From Phaeobacter sp. 11ANDIMAR09 (GTDB taxonomy: Bacteria; Pseudomonadota; Alphaproteobacteria; Rhodobacterales; Rhodobacteraceae), in contig NZ_LIKT01000001.1 of assembly GCF_001294455.1 (NCBI RefSeq), positions 124,001-188,000 on the forward strand: a stretch of DNA of 64,000 nt, given 5' to 3'. Positions 35,453-44,732 of the stretch are shown piece by piece; position 1 is the stretch's first letter, and each line of letters starts with the position of its first letter. The notes under the pieces are model-generated. The model was not told the origin of the DNA. It saw nothing but the letters and a program-made list of their open reading frames with translations, and ran no database searches. Made by a program: the position numbers and the translations under genes.

Positions 35453-35725
35453 ATGATGAGCGAAGGCCAATTCTACGACACATTGCGACAGGCTCTTTGG
35501 GCTGCAGTGACCATGTCAACGCCGATCCTGGCGGTGGCTTTGGTCGTCGGCTTGGCCATCGGTCTGTTTCAGGCCCTGACATCCGTGCAGGAAATGACCC
35601 TGACCTTTGTTCCCAAACTGGCGGCAATTGTTGTCGTCTTCTGGATGACCATGGGCTTCATGACCCAGACACTCGTGGCCTTTTTTAATGGCCATGTCAT
35701 TCCTTTGATCGCAGGAGTTTCGTGA
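35453..35725 (+). CDS. fliQ: flagellar export gate protein FliQ
   Basis: This 90-aa (or 89-aa from the next ATG) inner-membrane protein has two hydrophobic helices: STPILAVALVVGLAIGLFQAL (~21-41) and LAAIVVVFWMTMGFMTQTLV, with the FliQ motif TSVQEMTLTFVPK between. FliP and FliR partners are at 52.6 and 41.5 kb. The stop overlaps the flgF start as TGATG. Confidence 0.94.
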   Translation: MMSEGQFYDTLRQALWAAVTMSTPILAVALVVGLAIGLFQALTSVQEMTLTFVPKLAAIVVVFWMTMGFMTQTLVAFFNGHVIPLIAGVS

Positions 35726-36438
35726 TGGAAACCGCAGGCTATGCAACCCTATCCCGCCAGTCCGGCCTGATGCGCGAAATGCGTGTGGTGGCAAATAACA
35801 TCGCTAACTCTGCAACCACCGGCTATCGCTCAGAAGGTCTGATCTTTTCTGAATTTGTCCAGACCGCCCCGGGCCAGCAATCGCTGTCGATGTCGCAGGC
35901 CAATATTTTCAACACCTCGATGGAACAAGGCCAGCTGACCCAGACCGGCGGCTCCTTTGATTTTGCCATCGAAGGCGACGCCTATTTCATGATCGAGACC
36001 CCGCTGGGGGAGCGGCTGACCCGCTCTGGCGCTTTTTCACCAAATGCCGAAGGCGATCTGGTCACCATGGATGGCCATCGGGTTCTGGATGCAGGTCGCG
36101 CGCCAGTCTTTATCCCGGGCACCGCCGAATCCATTCATGTCGGCGCCGATGGCACCATCACTGCCGATGGCAATACCGTTGGCCAGATCGGGCTTTTCCA
36201 GCCGGATGAGGAAACTGTCCTGATGCGCGAGGACGGTGTGATGTTCCGCGCCGAGGGTGAGATCATCGATAGCGAAAACGCCAAGATGGTGCAGGGGTTT
36301 CTGGAAGGATCCAACGTCAATGCGATCACCCAGGTTACCCGCATGATTGAAATCCAGCGTGCCTATGAAATGGGCCAGAGCTTTCTGGAAACAGAAGACA
36401 AGCGCATCCGCAACGCCATTGAAAAACTGATCAAGTAA
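35725..36438 (+). CDS. flgF: proximal rod protein FlgF
   Basis: This 237-aa rod protein starts at ATG 35725 with AGGAG 8 nt upstream. It has VVANNIANSATTGYRSEG (~19-36), the common rod/hook motif, the central LTRSGAFSPNAEGDLV block and the C-terminal AITQVTRMIEIQRAYEMGQ block. It is followed by flgG, its distal neighbour in the rod. Confidence 0.94.
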   Translation: METAGYATLSRQSGLMREMRVVANNIANSATTGYRSEGLIFSEFVQTAPGQQSLSMSQANIFNTSMEQGQLTQTGGSFDFAIEGDAYFMIETPLGERLTRSGAFSPNAEGDLVTMDGHRVLDAGRAPVFIPGTAESIHVGADGTITADGNTVGQIGLFQPDEETVLMREDGVMFRAEGEIIDSENAKMVQGFLEGSNVNAITQVTRMIEIQRAYEMGQSFLETEDKRIRNAIEKLIK

Positions 36439-36451
36439 AAGGAGACCACCG

Positions 36452-37237
36452 ATGCGTGCCCTTAAAATCGCTGCAACCGGTATGAGCGCTCAGCAACTGC
36501 GTGTTGAAACCATCGCGAACAACTTGGCCAACATGAACACCACGGCCTATAATCCACGTCGCGCTGAATTTGCCGATCTGCACTATCAGCAGGTGACCCG
36601 TGCGGGTACGGTGAATGCCTCGGATGGGACCATTCTGCCAACCGGTGTTCAGGTTGGTCTGGGTGTGCGCCCGGCCGCCATTTCGGTGCATCTTCAACAG
36701 GGCGCGTTGGAACAAACAGGCAGCGATCTGGATGTGGCCATCGAAGGCAAAGGTTATCTGGAAGTCACCCTGCCATCGGGGCAAAGCGGCTATACCCGTG
36801 ATGGTGCGCTGAAACGCTCCGCCGAGGGGCTGATTGTCACCTCGGATGGATTGGCCGTGGCGCCGGATGTGACCATTCCGGACGACGCGCTGAGCATTTC
36901 GATCAACGCATCGGGCGAAATCTACGCCTATTTTGACGAAACCGCCGAAGGCCAGCTTTTGGGCCAGTTCAACCTGGCCAGCTTTACCAATCCCAAGGGG
37001 CTGGAAGCCATTGGCGGCAATCTCTTTGTCGAGACCGAAGCCTCAGGGGCGCCGAATGTTTCCACCGCCGGGGAAGATGGGCTGGGCACTTTCCGCCAGG
37101 GCTATCTCGAAGGCAGCTCCGTCGATTCGGTCCGCGAAGTCACCGAGCTGATCGAGGCCCAGCGTGGCTATGAAATGAACTCGAAAGTCATCTCGGCCGT
37201 CGACCAGATGATGTCGGCCACCACACAGATCCGCTAA
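36452..37237 (+). CDS. flgG: distal rod protein FlgG
   Basis: This 261-aa protein is canonical for FlgG: MRALKIAATGMSAQQLRVETIANNLANMNTTAYNP at the N-terminus, YTRDGALKRSAEGLIVTSDG in the middle and VDSVREVTELIEAQRGYEMNSK at the end. The stop shares its last base with the flgA start. Ribosome site AGGAGA. Confidence 0.96.
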   Translation: MRALKIAATGMSAQQLRVETIANNLANMNTTAYNPRRAEFADLHYQQVTRAGTVNASDGTILPTGVQVGLGVRPAAISVHLQQGALEQTGSDLDVAIEGKGYLEVTLPSGQSGYTRDGALKRSAEGLIVTSDGLAVAPDVTIPDDALSISINASGEIYAYFDETAEGQLLGQFNLASFTNPKGLEAIGGNLFVETEASGAPNVSTAGEDGLGTFRQGYLEGSSVDSVREVTELIEAQRGYEMNSKVISAVDQMMSATTQIR

Positions 37238-37653
37238 TGAAACATATTCTCGCCCTTCTCATCGCAGTGACAGCCCAGACCGCCTGGGCCGAAATCCTGG
37301 TGCCCACGCGGACGATCCGGGCCAAGGAAATCATCCTCGCCACCGATCTGACCTTCAAACAGGTCAATGTGGCTGGCGCCCTGTCAGATGCAAACGAAGT
37401 GGTGGGAATGGAAGCCCGTGTGCCGCTCTATCCCGGTCGCCCCATGCGTCCCAGCGATATCGGCCCCCCCGCGATTATCGACCGCAACGACCTTGTCTCG
37501 CTCAGGTTTCGCCGCAATGGGCTGACCATAGTGGCCGAAGGCCGTGCTCTGGGGCGGGGCTCGGAAGGGGAATGGATCAAGGTCATGAATTTGGCATCAC
37601 GGAACACCGTGTCCGGGCGTGTAAACGCTGACGGGTCAGTAGAGGTAAAATAA
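37237..37653 (+). CDS. flgA: flagellar P-ring chaperone FlgA
   Basis: This 138-aa periplasmic protein has a Sec signal (cleaved after QTAWA, ~18) and one SAF-like domain (VPTRTIRAKEIILATDL, VPLYPGRPMRPSDI). It is shorter than enterobacterial FlgA (~219 aa), as is common in alphaproteobacteria. It assists assembly of FlgI, encoded at 55.5 kb. It overlaps flgG by one base and flgH by one base. Confidence 0.9.
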   Translation: MKHILALLIAVTAQTAWAEILVPTRTIRAKEIILATDLTFKQVNVAGALSDANEVVGMEARVPLYPGRPMRPSDIGPPAIIDRNDLVSLRFRRNGLTIVAEGRALGRGSEGEWIKVMNLASRNTVSGRVNADGSVEVK

Positions 37654-38393
37654 TGAACACTAAATCGATTGCCACCAAACTTGCACTGACTGGCCTGGTC
37701 CTGCTGGGGGCCTGCGCCCGCATGGATCATATCGGCAAACCACCGACGCTGTCAGAATCCACGCAATCCCCGGAACATGTTGCTATGCTGTGGCAGGGCC
37801 TGCCGACCGAGATCCAAAACCAGCGCGCCGTGGATGGCTCCTCCCTTTGGAGCGGCTCACAGAACTCTCTTTTGGGCGATCGTCGCGCGGTCAACAGGGG
37901 CGATATCCTGACCGTCGTAATCGAATTCGACGAAGAGGCCGAGATCTCCAACGGCACCAGCCGCTCGCGCTCAAGCGCGGAGAGCATGGGCGTCCCCCAG
38001 CTCTTTGGCGTACCACAACGCATTGACGAAAAACTCCCCGAAGGCGCCTCGATGGCGACGGCCGTGGATCTGACCGGCGCCAGCAGCTCCAAAGGCAACG
38101 GATCGGTCAAACGCAACGAAAAACTGGAAATGCGCGTCGCTGCCACGGTGGTGGATGTGCTGCCCAACGGGGTGCTTGCCATCAGCGGCAAACAGGAAGT
38201 TCGGGTAAACTTTGAGCTACGTGAACTGCTGGTTTCGGGCTATGTGCGGCCACAGGACATCAGCCGCCAGAACCAGATCACCTATGATAAAATCGCCTCG
38301 GCGCGTATCTCCTATGGTGGCCGTGGACAAATCACCGATGTGCAACAACCGCGATACGGCCAGCAAGTGCTGGACGCGATCCTACCATTCTGA
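37653..38393 (+). CDS. flgH: flagellar L-ring lipoprotein FlgH
   Basis: This 246-aa outer-membrane protein has a lipobox LLGAC with Cys21, expected to be lipidated. Conserved FlgH blocks follow: RAVNRGDILTVVIEFDEEAEI, VAATVVDVLPNGVLAISGKQEVRVN, VRPQDISRQNQI. It forms the L ring with the P ring of FlgI. Coupled to flgA. Confidence 0.95.
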   Translation: MNTKSIATKLALTGLVLLGACARMDHIGKPPTLSESTQSPEHVAMLWQGLPTEIQNQRAVDGSSLWSGSQNSLLGDRRAVNRGDILTVVIEFDEEAEISNGTSRSRSSAESMGVPQLFGVPQRIDEKLPEGASMATAVDLTGASSSKGNGSVKRNEKLEMRVAATVVDVLPNGVLAISGKQEVRVNFELRELLVSGYVRPQDISRQNQITYDKIASARISYGGRGQITDVQQPRYGQQVLDAILPF

Positions 38394-38401
38394 GGTGAGC
38401 C

Positions 38402-38929
38402 ATGATCGCTAAACTACTCCCCGTCATATTGCTGATTATCGGAACCGGAGCCGGGATTGGGGCGGGCATCATGCTTGCCCCCGCCCCGGAGCCCAAGGCC
38501 GAACATGCCGCTGGCGACGAAATGGGCGATGACATTGATCACGCCGATGAAGAAGAGGCCCTCGCCGAAAACGAAATGGGCGAGGACGTGTTGGAAGGCG
38601 ACCCGACCCGCGAATATGTCAAGATCGCCAATCAGTTTGTCATCCCCGTGGTGGAGCGTGAAAACCTGTCTTCGCTGGTGGTGATCGCGCTCAGCCTCGA
38701 GGCCAAGGTTGGCATGAGCGACAAGATCCATCTCTATGAACCCAAGCTGCGCGATGCCTTTTTGCAGGTGCTATTTGACCACGCCAATATGGGCGGGTTC
38801 CGCGGCGCCTTTACCCGCTCTGATGTGTTGAACCCTCTGCGCACGGCGCTGCGAGAAGCCGCGCAAAAGGAACTGGGCAAGGGCATCTATGATGTGCTCA
38901 TCGTCGAGATTTCGCGCCAGGACGTCTAA
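38402..38929 (+). CDS. FliL-family protein (first copy)
   Basis: This 175-aa protein has one N-terminal helix (LLPVILLIIGTGAGIGAGIMLAP, ~5-27), an acidic linker (~35-65) and a periplasmic FliL-like domain (~70-175: YVKIANQFVIPVVERENLSSLVVIALSLE, then RDAFLQVLFDHANMGGF). FliL stabilises stators at the basal body. A second, more typical FliL lies at 49.4 kb; the linker here is longer and more acidic. It ends the flgB operon before a strong terminator. Confidence 0.82.
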   Translation: MIAKLLPVILLIIGTGAGIGAGIMLAPAPEPKAEHAAGDEMGDDIDHADEEEALAENEMGEDVLEGDPTREYVKIANQFVIPVVERENLSSLVVIALSLEAKVGMSDKIHLYEPKLRDAFLQVLFDHANMGGFRGAFTRSDVLNPLRTALREAAQKELGKGIYDVLIVEISRQDV

Positions 38930-38960
38930 AGTCTCAAGTTGAAATTCTGAATACTTTTCC

Positions 38961-38991
38961 GGGCCCGCTCTCGTGAGCGGGCCCGTTTTTT
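38961..38991 (+). terminator. rho-independent terminator of the flgB-fliL-like operon
   Basis: A perfect 10-bp stem (gggcccgctc/gagcgggccc) with a TCGT loop is followed by GTTTTTTA. One of the clearest terminators in the window. Confidence 0.92.
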
Positions 38992-39210
38992 AGGATCTGC
39001 GACCATCTGATCCTGTGACATCCCTTTGACCGGAATGGCGCCTTGCTCTGTTCCCTCGAGCCCGAGAGCAGCCATTCCTCACCCTTTGCGTCCTTTTTCC
39101 CTAAAGTAGATATTCAGGGTGCTGCCCTTAAACCGCAGGACAAAGCCGCCGTTTGGGGGCAGTACCCAATGACAGCTTTCAGTAAATGACTGATGACAAT
39201 AGAGCCGATT
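38992..39210. other. noncoding spacer, 219 nt
   Basis: No credible gene, hairpin or flagellar motif was seen between the operon terminator and the hypothetical gene. Together with 39775-40013 it frames an island of different composition. Confidence 0.4.
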
Positions 39211-39774
39211 TCAATTTGCGTTTCGCGACCAGTACGTCTCAGCCGCGGCCGAACATTCGTTGTCGAACCAGCACGCTTGACTGTCTAAATTGTGCGATTG
39301 CGCGACTGCGGCACCGGCCACCATCAAGTCGTCAACGCCCGACACACTGATGAAGAACTGCTGACCGTTCAACTTAACAGCCTCTCCAACAGACAGTAGT
39401 CTACCTTTTGCCCCTCCAGGAAAAACAGGTTGCCCTTCGTTGCCCAACCGTCGGCGCAGCTCTCCAATTTTCTGATCTAGTTCATCTCGCTCGAATGTGT
39501 GTCCAACAGCGCAAGCAACGACGGACTCGTAAGATCGGCCAGATATTACGAGACGAACGGTTCTAACATCGTCACTAGAAATGGCATTTTGCCGTCGAGG
39601 ATTGATTACAACGCTTGGTTCGAAATGGAGGTGCTTTGCCAGAAGGAACACGAACTGAGAATTGAGAGCACCCACATTCGAACAAATGATATCAACACTC
39701 TCGGCCCGGCTACTCGTTGTAGCGAATGCCAAAAATAGAATCGCTACAAAGCCCGTGCACAATCCTTTGAACAT
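39211..39774 (-). CDS. hypothetical secreted protein, lower-GC insert
   Basis: This 187-aa protein has a clear signal peptide (FVAILFLAFATTSSRAES, cleaved ~24) and no recognised domain. Five cysteines in the mature part (~31, 68-70 region, ~118-style positions and two near the C-terminus in QACWFDNEC) suggest disulfides, but I did not resolve pairs. Base composition is visibly lower in GC than the flagellar genes around it, and it is followed and preceded by noncoding spacers, so acquisition by transfer is likely. No ribosome site was clear. Function unknown. Confidence 0.6.
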   Translation of the reverse strand: MFKGLCTGFVAILFLAFATTSSRAESVDIICSNVGALNSQFVFLLAKHLHFEPSVVINPRRQNAISSDDVRTVRLVISGRSYESVVACAVGHTFERDELDQKIGELRRRLGNEGQPVFPGGAKGRLLSVGEAVKLNGQQFFISVSGVDDLMVAGAAVAQSHNLDSQACWFDNECSAAAETYWSRNAN

Positions 39775-40013
39775 TTCACCAGCCTACGATATCGCATCAA
39801 TTTCCCAGAACTTATTGGTATGTAAAAAATTTCTATATTTTGCGCAAGACGTGAGCCGTCATTCGCTGCAAACTCCTGGACTGGTAAGTCTGGGCTCATA
39901 GCCGCCTTTCGCTGTGCATAGGATAAAATCCTGCGTTTGCTGATCATTGCGCCCACCTTTTACCCTGGCAGCATTACGAAGGATCTGCCTACAGCCTCGC
40001 AGGGGCGCGCTGT
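39775..40013. other. noncoding or decayed spacer, 239 nt
   Basis: A 70-codon open frame on the minus strand (39744-39956) overlaps the start of the hypothetical gene and has no ribosome site, so it is not called. The stretch at about 39850-39920 has the look of eroded coding or dispersed repeat sequence. No transposase or attachment site was found. Confidence 0.35.
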
Positions 40014-40424
40014 CTAAATACGGCTGAGCAGCTGCTCTTCCAGGGTTTTTGCCTTTGCCGCCTTGCGGCGCAGTTTTTCAGCTTTTTCCATATCACTCAC
40101 CGCCGTCTTGCGGCCAAAGGTCTTGCGCAGCCGGTCCATCGCCATCAGCTTCCGAGCAGTGACCTGCGCCAGTTGCATGTTGAGGTTGCGTCGGGTGTTC
40201 AGATGCCAGCCTTCCCACAACAGATCCGCCCCAAGCGCCTTCATGGGCATATCGCCGTCTGCCTCTGTACGTGCCTCGCGCACCTGCGCCTCGAGCTTGG
40301 TCAATTGCCCGCGCAACCGAGCCTCGTGATCCAGGATCGGCTTAATCTTGGCATGTTCTTTTAGGTATTGCGCCTCGGTGACCGCCGCCATCTGCTCCAG
40401 CATTGCCAGTTTCTGTTTCATCAC
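40014..40424 (-). CDS. helical flagellar-cluster protein, possibly FliJ-like
   Basis: This 136-aa basic protein is nearly all coiled coil (LAMLEQMAAVTEAQYLKEHAKIKPILDHEARLRGQL, then DRLRKTFGRKTA and a Lys-rich tail). Size, charge and its place directly after flhB fit a FliJ-type export chaperone, but sequence similarity is too weak to prove it. It overlaps flhB by ATGA and ends the flhA-fliR-flhB transcript. Confidence 0.65.
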   Translation of the reverse strand: MMKQKLAMLEQMAAVTEAQYLKEHAKIKPILDHEARLRGQLTKLEAQVREARTEADGDMPMKALGADLLWEGWHLNTRRNLNMQLAQVTARKLMAMDRLRKTFGRKTAVSDMEKAEKLRRKAAKAKTLEEQLLSRI

Positions 40425-41503
40425 AGACCTCCCTTGGCGCGCTCACGCATCTCATCCGCAAAACGGATCGCGGCGGCAACCGGCGCATAATATTCTTCCT
40501 CGACCTCGCCGCCGATATCGATGGTGGCATAAAGCGCCCGTGCCGTTGGTGGATCGCTGTGGATCGGAATGGCGTTTTCATTGGCGATCCGGCGGATGGT
40601 GGCGGCAACTTCATCAACCCCCTTGGCAACACAGATCGGCGCTGTGCCCGCAGCACCTTCCCATTTCAGCGCCACCGCGTAATGGGTCGGGTTGACGATC
40701 ACGACACTGGCCTCGGGCACCGAGGACATCATCTGACCCATGGCAATCTCCTGCGCCTTTTGCCGCCGCTTGCCCTTCATATGCGGGTCACCCTCGGCAT
40801 CCTTGTTCTCGTCCTGGACTTCCTTGCGCGACATCATGTTTTTGCGGCGATGCTCATCATGCTGGAAAATTGCATCCACCACCCCAATGCAGATCGAAAT
40901 CAGCAGGGCAATTACCAGGAACTCCATCCCCAGCTCGGCCAGCATCTTGATCACCGACGAGGCACCAGTGGCAGCGGAAGCGATCATTTCCGGCATGCGA
41001 TAGTTGAGATAGACGCCGAGACAGATCGAATAGAGAATCAGCTTAAAGGCACTTTTGCCGAATTCAAACAGCCCGGCACGGCCAAATTTGTTCTTGGCGT
41101 TGGAGATCACCGAAATCCGCGACATCTTTGGTTCCAGCTTGGTTGGCGCAAAAACCAGAGCTCTTTGGCCAACAATCGACAACAACACCAAAACAAAAGG
41201 GATCATGAATAGAGGAATCAAGGGCCAGACCATGGCTGCAATCATGCCGCCAACGGGAGGCGTGCCATTGCCAGAGAACAGCTGTTTTGCCAACCGATCA
41301 GGCTGATCGATGATCGACATCAACACGGTGCCAAATTCGGTCACCATATTATGGCCCGCCGCGTAGAAAGCGACAACCAGCCCCATATAGGCCGCAGCGA
41401 CGGAAAGGTCGGTCGATTTGGCAACCTCACCTTTATCGCGCGCTTTCTTGAGCTTGGCTTCTGTTGGCTCAAATGACTTGTCTGAATCGTCGTCGTCGCT
41501 CAT
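40421..41503 (-). CDS. flhB: flagellar export switch protein FlhB
   Basis: This 360-aa membrane protein has a cytoplasmic N-tail (EPTEAKLKKARDKGEVAKS), four helices (~30-215) and a C-terminal cytoplasmic domain with the self-cleavage site NPTH (~270-273). Cleavage there switches export from hook to filament subunits, triggered by FliK. Overlaps fliR by 4 nt. Length is normal. Confidence 0.96.
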   Translation of the reverse strand: MSDDDDSDKSFEPTEAKLKKARDKGEVAKSTDLSVAAAYMGLVVAFYAAGHNMVTEFGTVLMSIIDQPDRLAKQLFSGNGTPPVGGMIAAMVWPLIPLFMIPFVLVLLSIVGQRALVFAPTKLEPKMSRISVISNAKNKFGRAGLFEFGKSAFKLILYSICLGVYLNYRMPEMIASAATGASSVIKMLAELGMEFLVIALLISICIGVVDAIFQHDEHRRKNMMSRKEVQDENKDAEGDPHMKGKRRQKAQEIAMGQMMSSVPEASVVIVNPTHYAVALKWEGAAGTAPICVAKGVDEVAATIRRIANENAIPIHSDPPTARALYATIDIGGEVEEEYYAPVAAAIRFADEMRERAKGGL

Positions 41504-42279
41504 TGCAGGCCACCTCCGGGATCAGAAAAGAAGGCCATCATCTCGCGCAGCCAGGTATCCAGGATCATCGGGCTGGCGACCATCAGAATAAACAACCCGC
41601 CAAAGGTAATCACCGGCGCACCCACAAAGAACACCATGAGCTGAGGCATCGCGCGGTTAATCACGCCCAGCGCCAAATTGTAGATCACCGCCGTGATCAG
41701 GAAAGGCGCCGCCAGGGTGAAGGCCAGATAGAAGGACTTGGAGATCCGGTGCAGCCCCCACTCGGAAAAGCCTGCAGGCTCAGGATAGGCGCCGACCGGA
41801 AAGATCTGGTAGGAATAGATCAGAAACTCCGCCACCCGGACATGCAGCCCCATCATCACGGCCAGCGCCAGACCGGAGACCAGCAGCACACCACCGATCG
41901 CAGGCAGCGCATCCGCACCGATACTGCCAAGAACTTGCGACAAGGAGGTGCTTTGTGCTGCAATTGTCCCGGCAATCTGTAGCCCCATGATAAACAGACG
42001 CACCGACACCCCCAAAGCCAGGCCGATAATGGCCTCGCTGGCGGCCAGACCGGCAAAATGCAGCGGTGTTGCGGGTTCGGGAAACAAGGACAAGGCCGGT
42101 GCCACAACAAAGGTGAAGGCAACGGCGATCCCCAGTTTCACATTCATCGGGACATATTGTTCGCCAAAGGCCGGCAGTACTGCCGTCATGGCGCCGACCC
42201 GCAGGAACACGATGGCAAAATGCCAGAAACTCGCCCCTAGAAATGCGCGCAGCTCTGGAGGGAAGTCCAGCGGTGTCAT
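41500..42279 (-). CDS. fliR: flagellar export gate protein FliR
   Basis: This 259-aa polytopic protein matches FliR: FLRVGAMTAVLPAFGEQYVPMNVKLGIA near the N-terminus and GLQIAGTIAAQSTSLSQVLG in the middle, with about six hydrophobic segments. It forms the gate with FliP and FliQ. Overlaps flhA and flhB by 4 nt each, so the three are coupled. Confidence 0.95.
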   Translation of the reverse strand: MTPLDFPPELRAFLGASFWHFAIVFLRVGAMTAVLPAFGEQYVPMNVKLGIAVAFTFVVAPALSLFPEPATPLHFAGLAASEAIIGLALGVSVRLFIMGLQIAGTIAAQSTSLSQVLGSIGADALPAIGGVLLVSGLALAVMMGLHVRVAEFLIYSYQIFPVGAYPEPAGFSEWGLHRISKSFYLAFTLAAPFLITAVIYNLALGVINRAMPQLMVFFVGAPVITFGGLFILMVASPMILDTWLREMMAFFSDPGGGLQ

Positions 42280-44375
42280 GCCGCGACCATTCCAACAAGC
42301 GCAGGGCGAGCCTCTAGGCCGATCTCCTCAAAGGAGAGAACCGGATTGGTGATGCCGCGGGATTTCAGGATAGTGCGCAGGTAGCGCCTGCGCCGGGTTG
42401 AGGTCACCACAGCGGCAAAGACACCCTGCTCGGTCACCGTGGTCAGGCGCTCGCTCAGCCCTTCAGCTAGGCGGTTGAACATATCGGGCGGCAGGGCCAC
42501 GTCAAGATTTCCGGCGCTGACATCCATCTGATAGGTCGAGAAGGTATCTTCCCATTCCGGCGCCAGCTGGATCAGCGGGATGGTCCCGTCTTCGCGCTTC
42601 ATCTCGGCAACCAACTGGAAACCCAGACGCTGACGCACCTGCTCACAGATCACTTCCGGTTGGGTGGACTGGATACGGGCTTCAGCAATGGCTTCCAGAA
42701 TCAACGGCAGATTTCGGATCGAAACACGCTCGTCCAGCAACAGACGCAGAACCGAATGCAGAGTATCTAGCGGCACCTTGTCAGGCACCAGATCATCCAG
42801 CAGCTTGCGATTGGCTTCGGCGCGGAACTGATCGGTCAGTTCAGTCATTTCATTCAGCAGGCGACGCAGAGATTTGAAGGTCAGCAAACGGGCAAAGTTT
42901 TGTTTGATCACTTCCAGCAGATGGGTTGCCAGAATTTCCGGCGGGGTCACAACCGTCGCGCCTGCCAGCACCGCATCCTGTTGCTGAGCCGCATTGATCC
43001 AGCGCGCGGGCGCGCCATAAACGGGCTCGGTCACATCGGTTCCAGGTGGCAGGGCCCCATGATTGTCCGGCATCAGGGCCAGCACCATATCAGGGTGAAG
43101 AGTGCCACGGACCTGTTCCACCCCCTGAACCTTGACCACATAGGTGCCGCGTTCCAAATCGGCCTGATCGGTCAGGCGGATTTCGGGTAGAATGAGGCCA
43201 AAGCTTGTCGCGATATGGGTTCGCATATTGGCAATACGCGCGTCCAGGCCGGTGCCGGCATCCAAGACCATGCTCACCAGATCCGGTGCAAACTCCAGGT
43301 GCAGATCGTCCAGGTCCAAAATATCCCCCAGGGCTTTTGCCGGGGTCGGATTGGCGGTTTCTTCCATTTCCTCTTCGATTTCAGCCTCTTCTTCGGCCTT
43401 GATCTTTTGCTGAATGCGATAGGCTGCAAACCCCAGCACCCCGCCGCCAATGACAAAGGGCAGGAAGGGGAGGCCAGGAACCAGAGCAAACATAACCATC
43501 AGGACCGCAACCGTGGCCAGGGCCGCCGGGTGCTTACCGAACTGATCCATCAAAGCGATATCAGTCGCCCCGGTGGCGCCGCCACGCGCCAGCAACAACG
43601 CAGCAGCAATCGAGATGATCACCGATGGAATCTGCGAGACAAGCCCATCGCCGACAGTCAGGATCGCATAGGTCTCAAAGGCGGTGGAGACCGGCATGCC
43701 GTGGACCAGAACGCCCATCACCAGGCCCATCACCAAGTTCAATAGGGTGATCAACAGACCTGCAACCGCATCGCCTTTGACGAATTTTGAGGCACCATCC
43801 AACGAGCCAAAGAAGGTGGTCTCCTTCTGGTCGTTTTCGCGACGAGCCTTGGCGGTGGCGTGATCAATCGCGCCAGCCGCCATATCGGCATCAATCGCCA
43901 TCTGTTTGCCGGGCATCCCATCCAGCGCAAAACGCGCCCCAACTTCGGCCATCCGGGCCGCACCCTTGTTGATCACCATGAAGTTCACGATGAGCAAAAC
44001 ACCAAAGGTCACCAAACCCAGAAAAACGCTGCCACTCATGACAAACTGGGCAAAGCCCTGGATCACATTGCCAGCCGCATCGGTGCCGGTGTGGCCCTGG
44101 CCGATGATCAGCTTGGTGGAGGAGATGTTCAGCGACAGGCGCAGCATCAAAGAGGCCAGCAGGATCGTCGGAAAGGAGGAGAAATCCAGCGGCCGTTCAA
44201 TGAACAGGGTGATGGTAAAGATTAGAATCGCTAGGCCAAAGGAGGCGGCGAGACCCACATCAAGTACCCAGGCTGGCATCGGCAGAATCATCATGACGAT
44301 GATTGCCATCAGAGCCAGCGCCAAAAGCACGGTCGGGCTGAATAGCTGTTGAGCGGTTAATTTAGGCACAAGCAT
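42276..44375 (-). CDS. flhA: flagellar export gate protein FlhA
   Basis: This 699-aa protein starts at ATG 44375 (an in-frame TTG lies at 44393). The N-terminal half (~20-330) has eight helices with the conserved FHIPEP-type cytoplasmic loop (VGARFALDGMPGKQMAIDADMAAGAI, ~145-170). The C-terminal half (~360-699) is the soluble docking domain. A 357-nt upstream spacer contains its promoter. Confidence 0.96.
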   Translation of the reverse strand: MLVPKLTAQQLFSPTVLLALALMAIIVMMILPMPAWVLDVGLAASFGLAILIFTITLFIERPLDFSSFPTILLASLMLRLSLNISSTKLIIGQGHTGTDAAGNVIQGFAQFVMSGSVFLGLVTFGVLLIVNFMVINKGAARMAEVGARFALDGMPGKQMAIDADMAAGAIDHATAKARRENDQKETTFFGSLDGASKFVKGDAVAGLLITLLNLVMGLVMGVLVHGMPVSTAFETYAILTVGDGLVSQIPSVIISIAAALLLARGGATGATDIALMDQFGKHPAALATVAVLMVMFALVPGLPFLPFVIGGGVLGFAAYRIQQKIKAEEEAEIEEEMEETANPTPAKALGDILDLDDLHLEFAPDLVSMVLDAGTGLDARIANMRTHIATSFGLILPEIRLTDQADLERGTYVVKVQGVEQVRGTLHPDMVLALMPDNHGALPPGTDVTEPVYGAPARWINAAQQQDAVLAGATVVTPPEILATHLLEVIKQNFARLLTFKSLRRLLNEMTELTDQFRAEANRKLLDDLVPDKVPLDTLHSVLRLLLDERVSIRNLPLILEAIAEARIQSTQPEVICEQVRQRLGFQLVAEMKREDGTIPLIQLAPEWEDTFSTYQMDVSAGNLDVALPPDMFNRLAEGLSERLTTVTEQGVFAAVVTSTRRRRYLRTILKSRGITNPVLSFEEIGLEARPALVGMVAA

Positions 44376-44732
44376 TCTCTTGTTCTGGAGCAATCAGGCT
44401 GCTGATTTCGACGTGGAATTTGATGGCAGGCCAAAGCCCCCCACAAAATGGCGGGTCCTGGGCTATGTCGGAGGGGGGCATTGGCGGGGAGCAGGCCGCT
44501 GCCCGCTGCCCTGAAACAACAGGGGCAGGCCTATGGTGCAGTGACTGCGACAGGGCGCGGTCCAAAGTTCTGATAGCTAACAGCATTCTGCCTGTCCAAT
44601 CGCGGATTCATCTAAAATCCAAGGTAGTTTCAGACAGTTGACAAAGTGTTAGCACGGACGGCGAAAGGCCGCCCTGCTGGACGGCCTTGCGGTTATATTT
44701 TGAAAGGGTGGGCGAGGTTTGCCCGGAGGTCG
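44376..44732. other. 357-nt spacer upstream of flhA
   Basis: No gene was found. It should hold the flhA promoter on the minus strand, but I saw no CtrA-like box. A G/C-rich region at 44493-44532 can fold (AGGCC/GGCCT outside, TGCCCTG/CAGGGGCA inside with an unpaired bulge); this may be a leader structure. At the right end lies the hairpin at 44665-44688. Confidence 0.45.
44665..44688 (-). terminator. stem-loop downstream of the 857-aa motor-cluster gene
   Basis: A 10-bp stem with one wobble (aaggccgtcc/gggcggcctt on the minus strand), loop AGCA, then TTTCG. It sits 45 nt after the stop and upstream of flhA. Confidence 0.62.

Noticed and set aside
39744-39956. 70-codon open frame on the minus strand
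   Set aside because: It overlaps the start of the hypothetical gene, has no ribosome site and lies in eroded-looking DNA.
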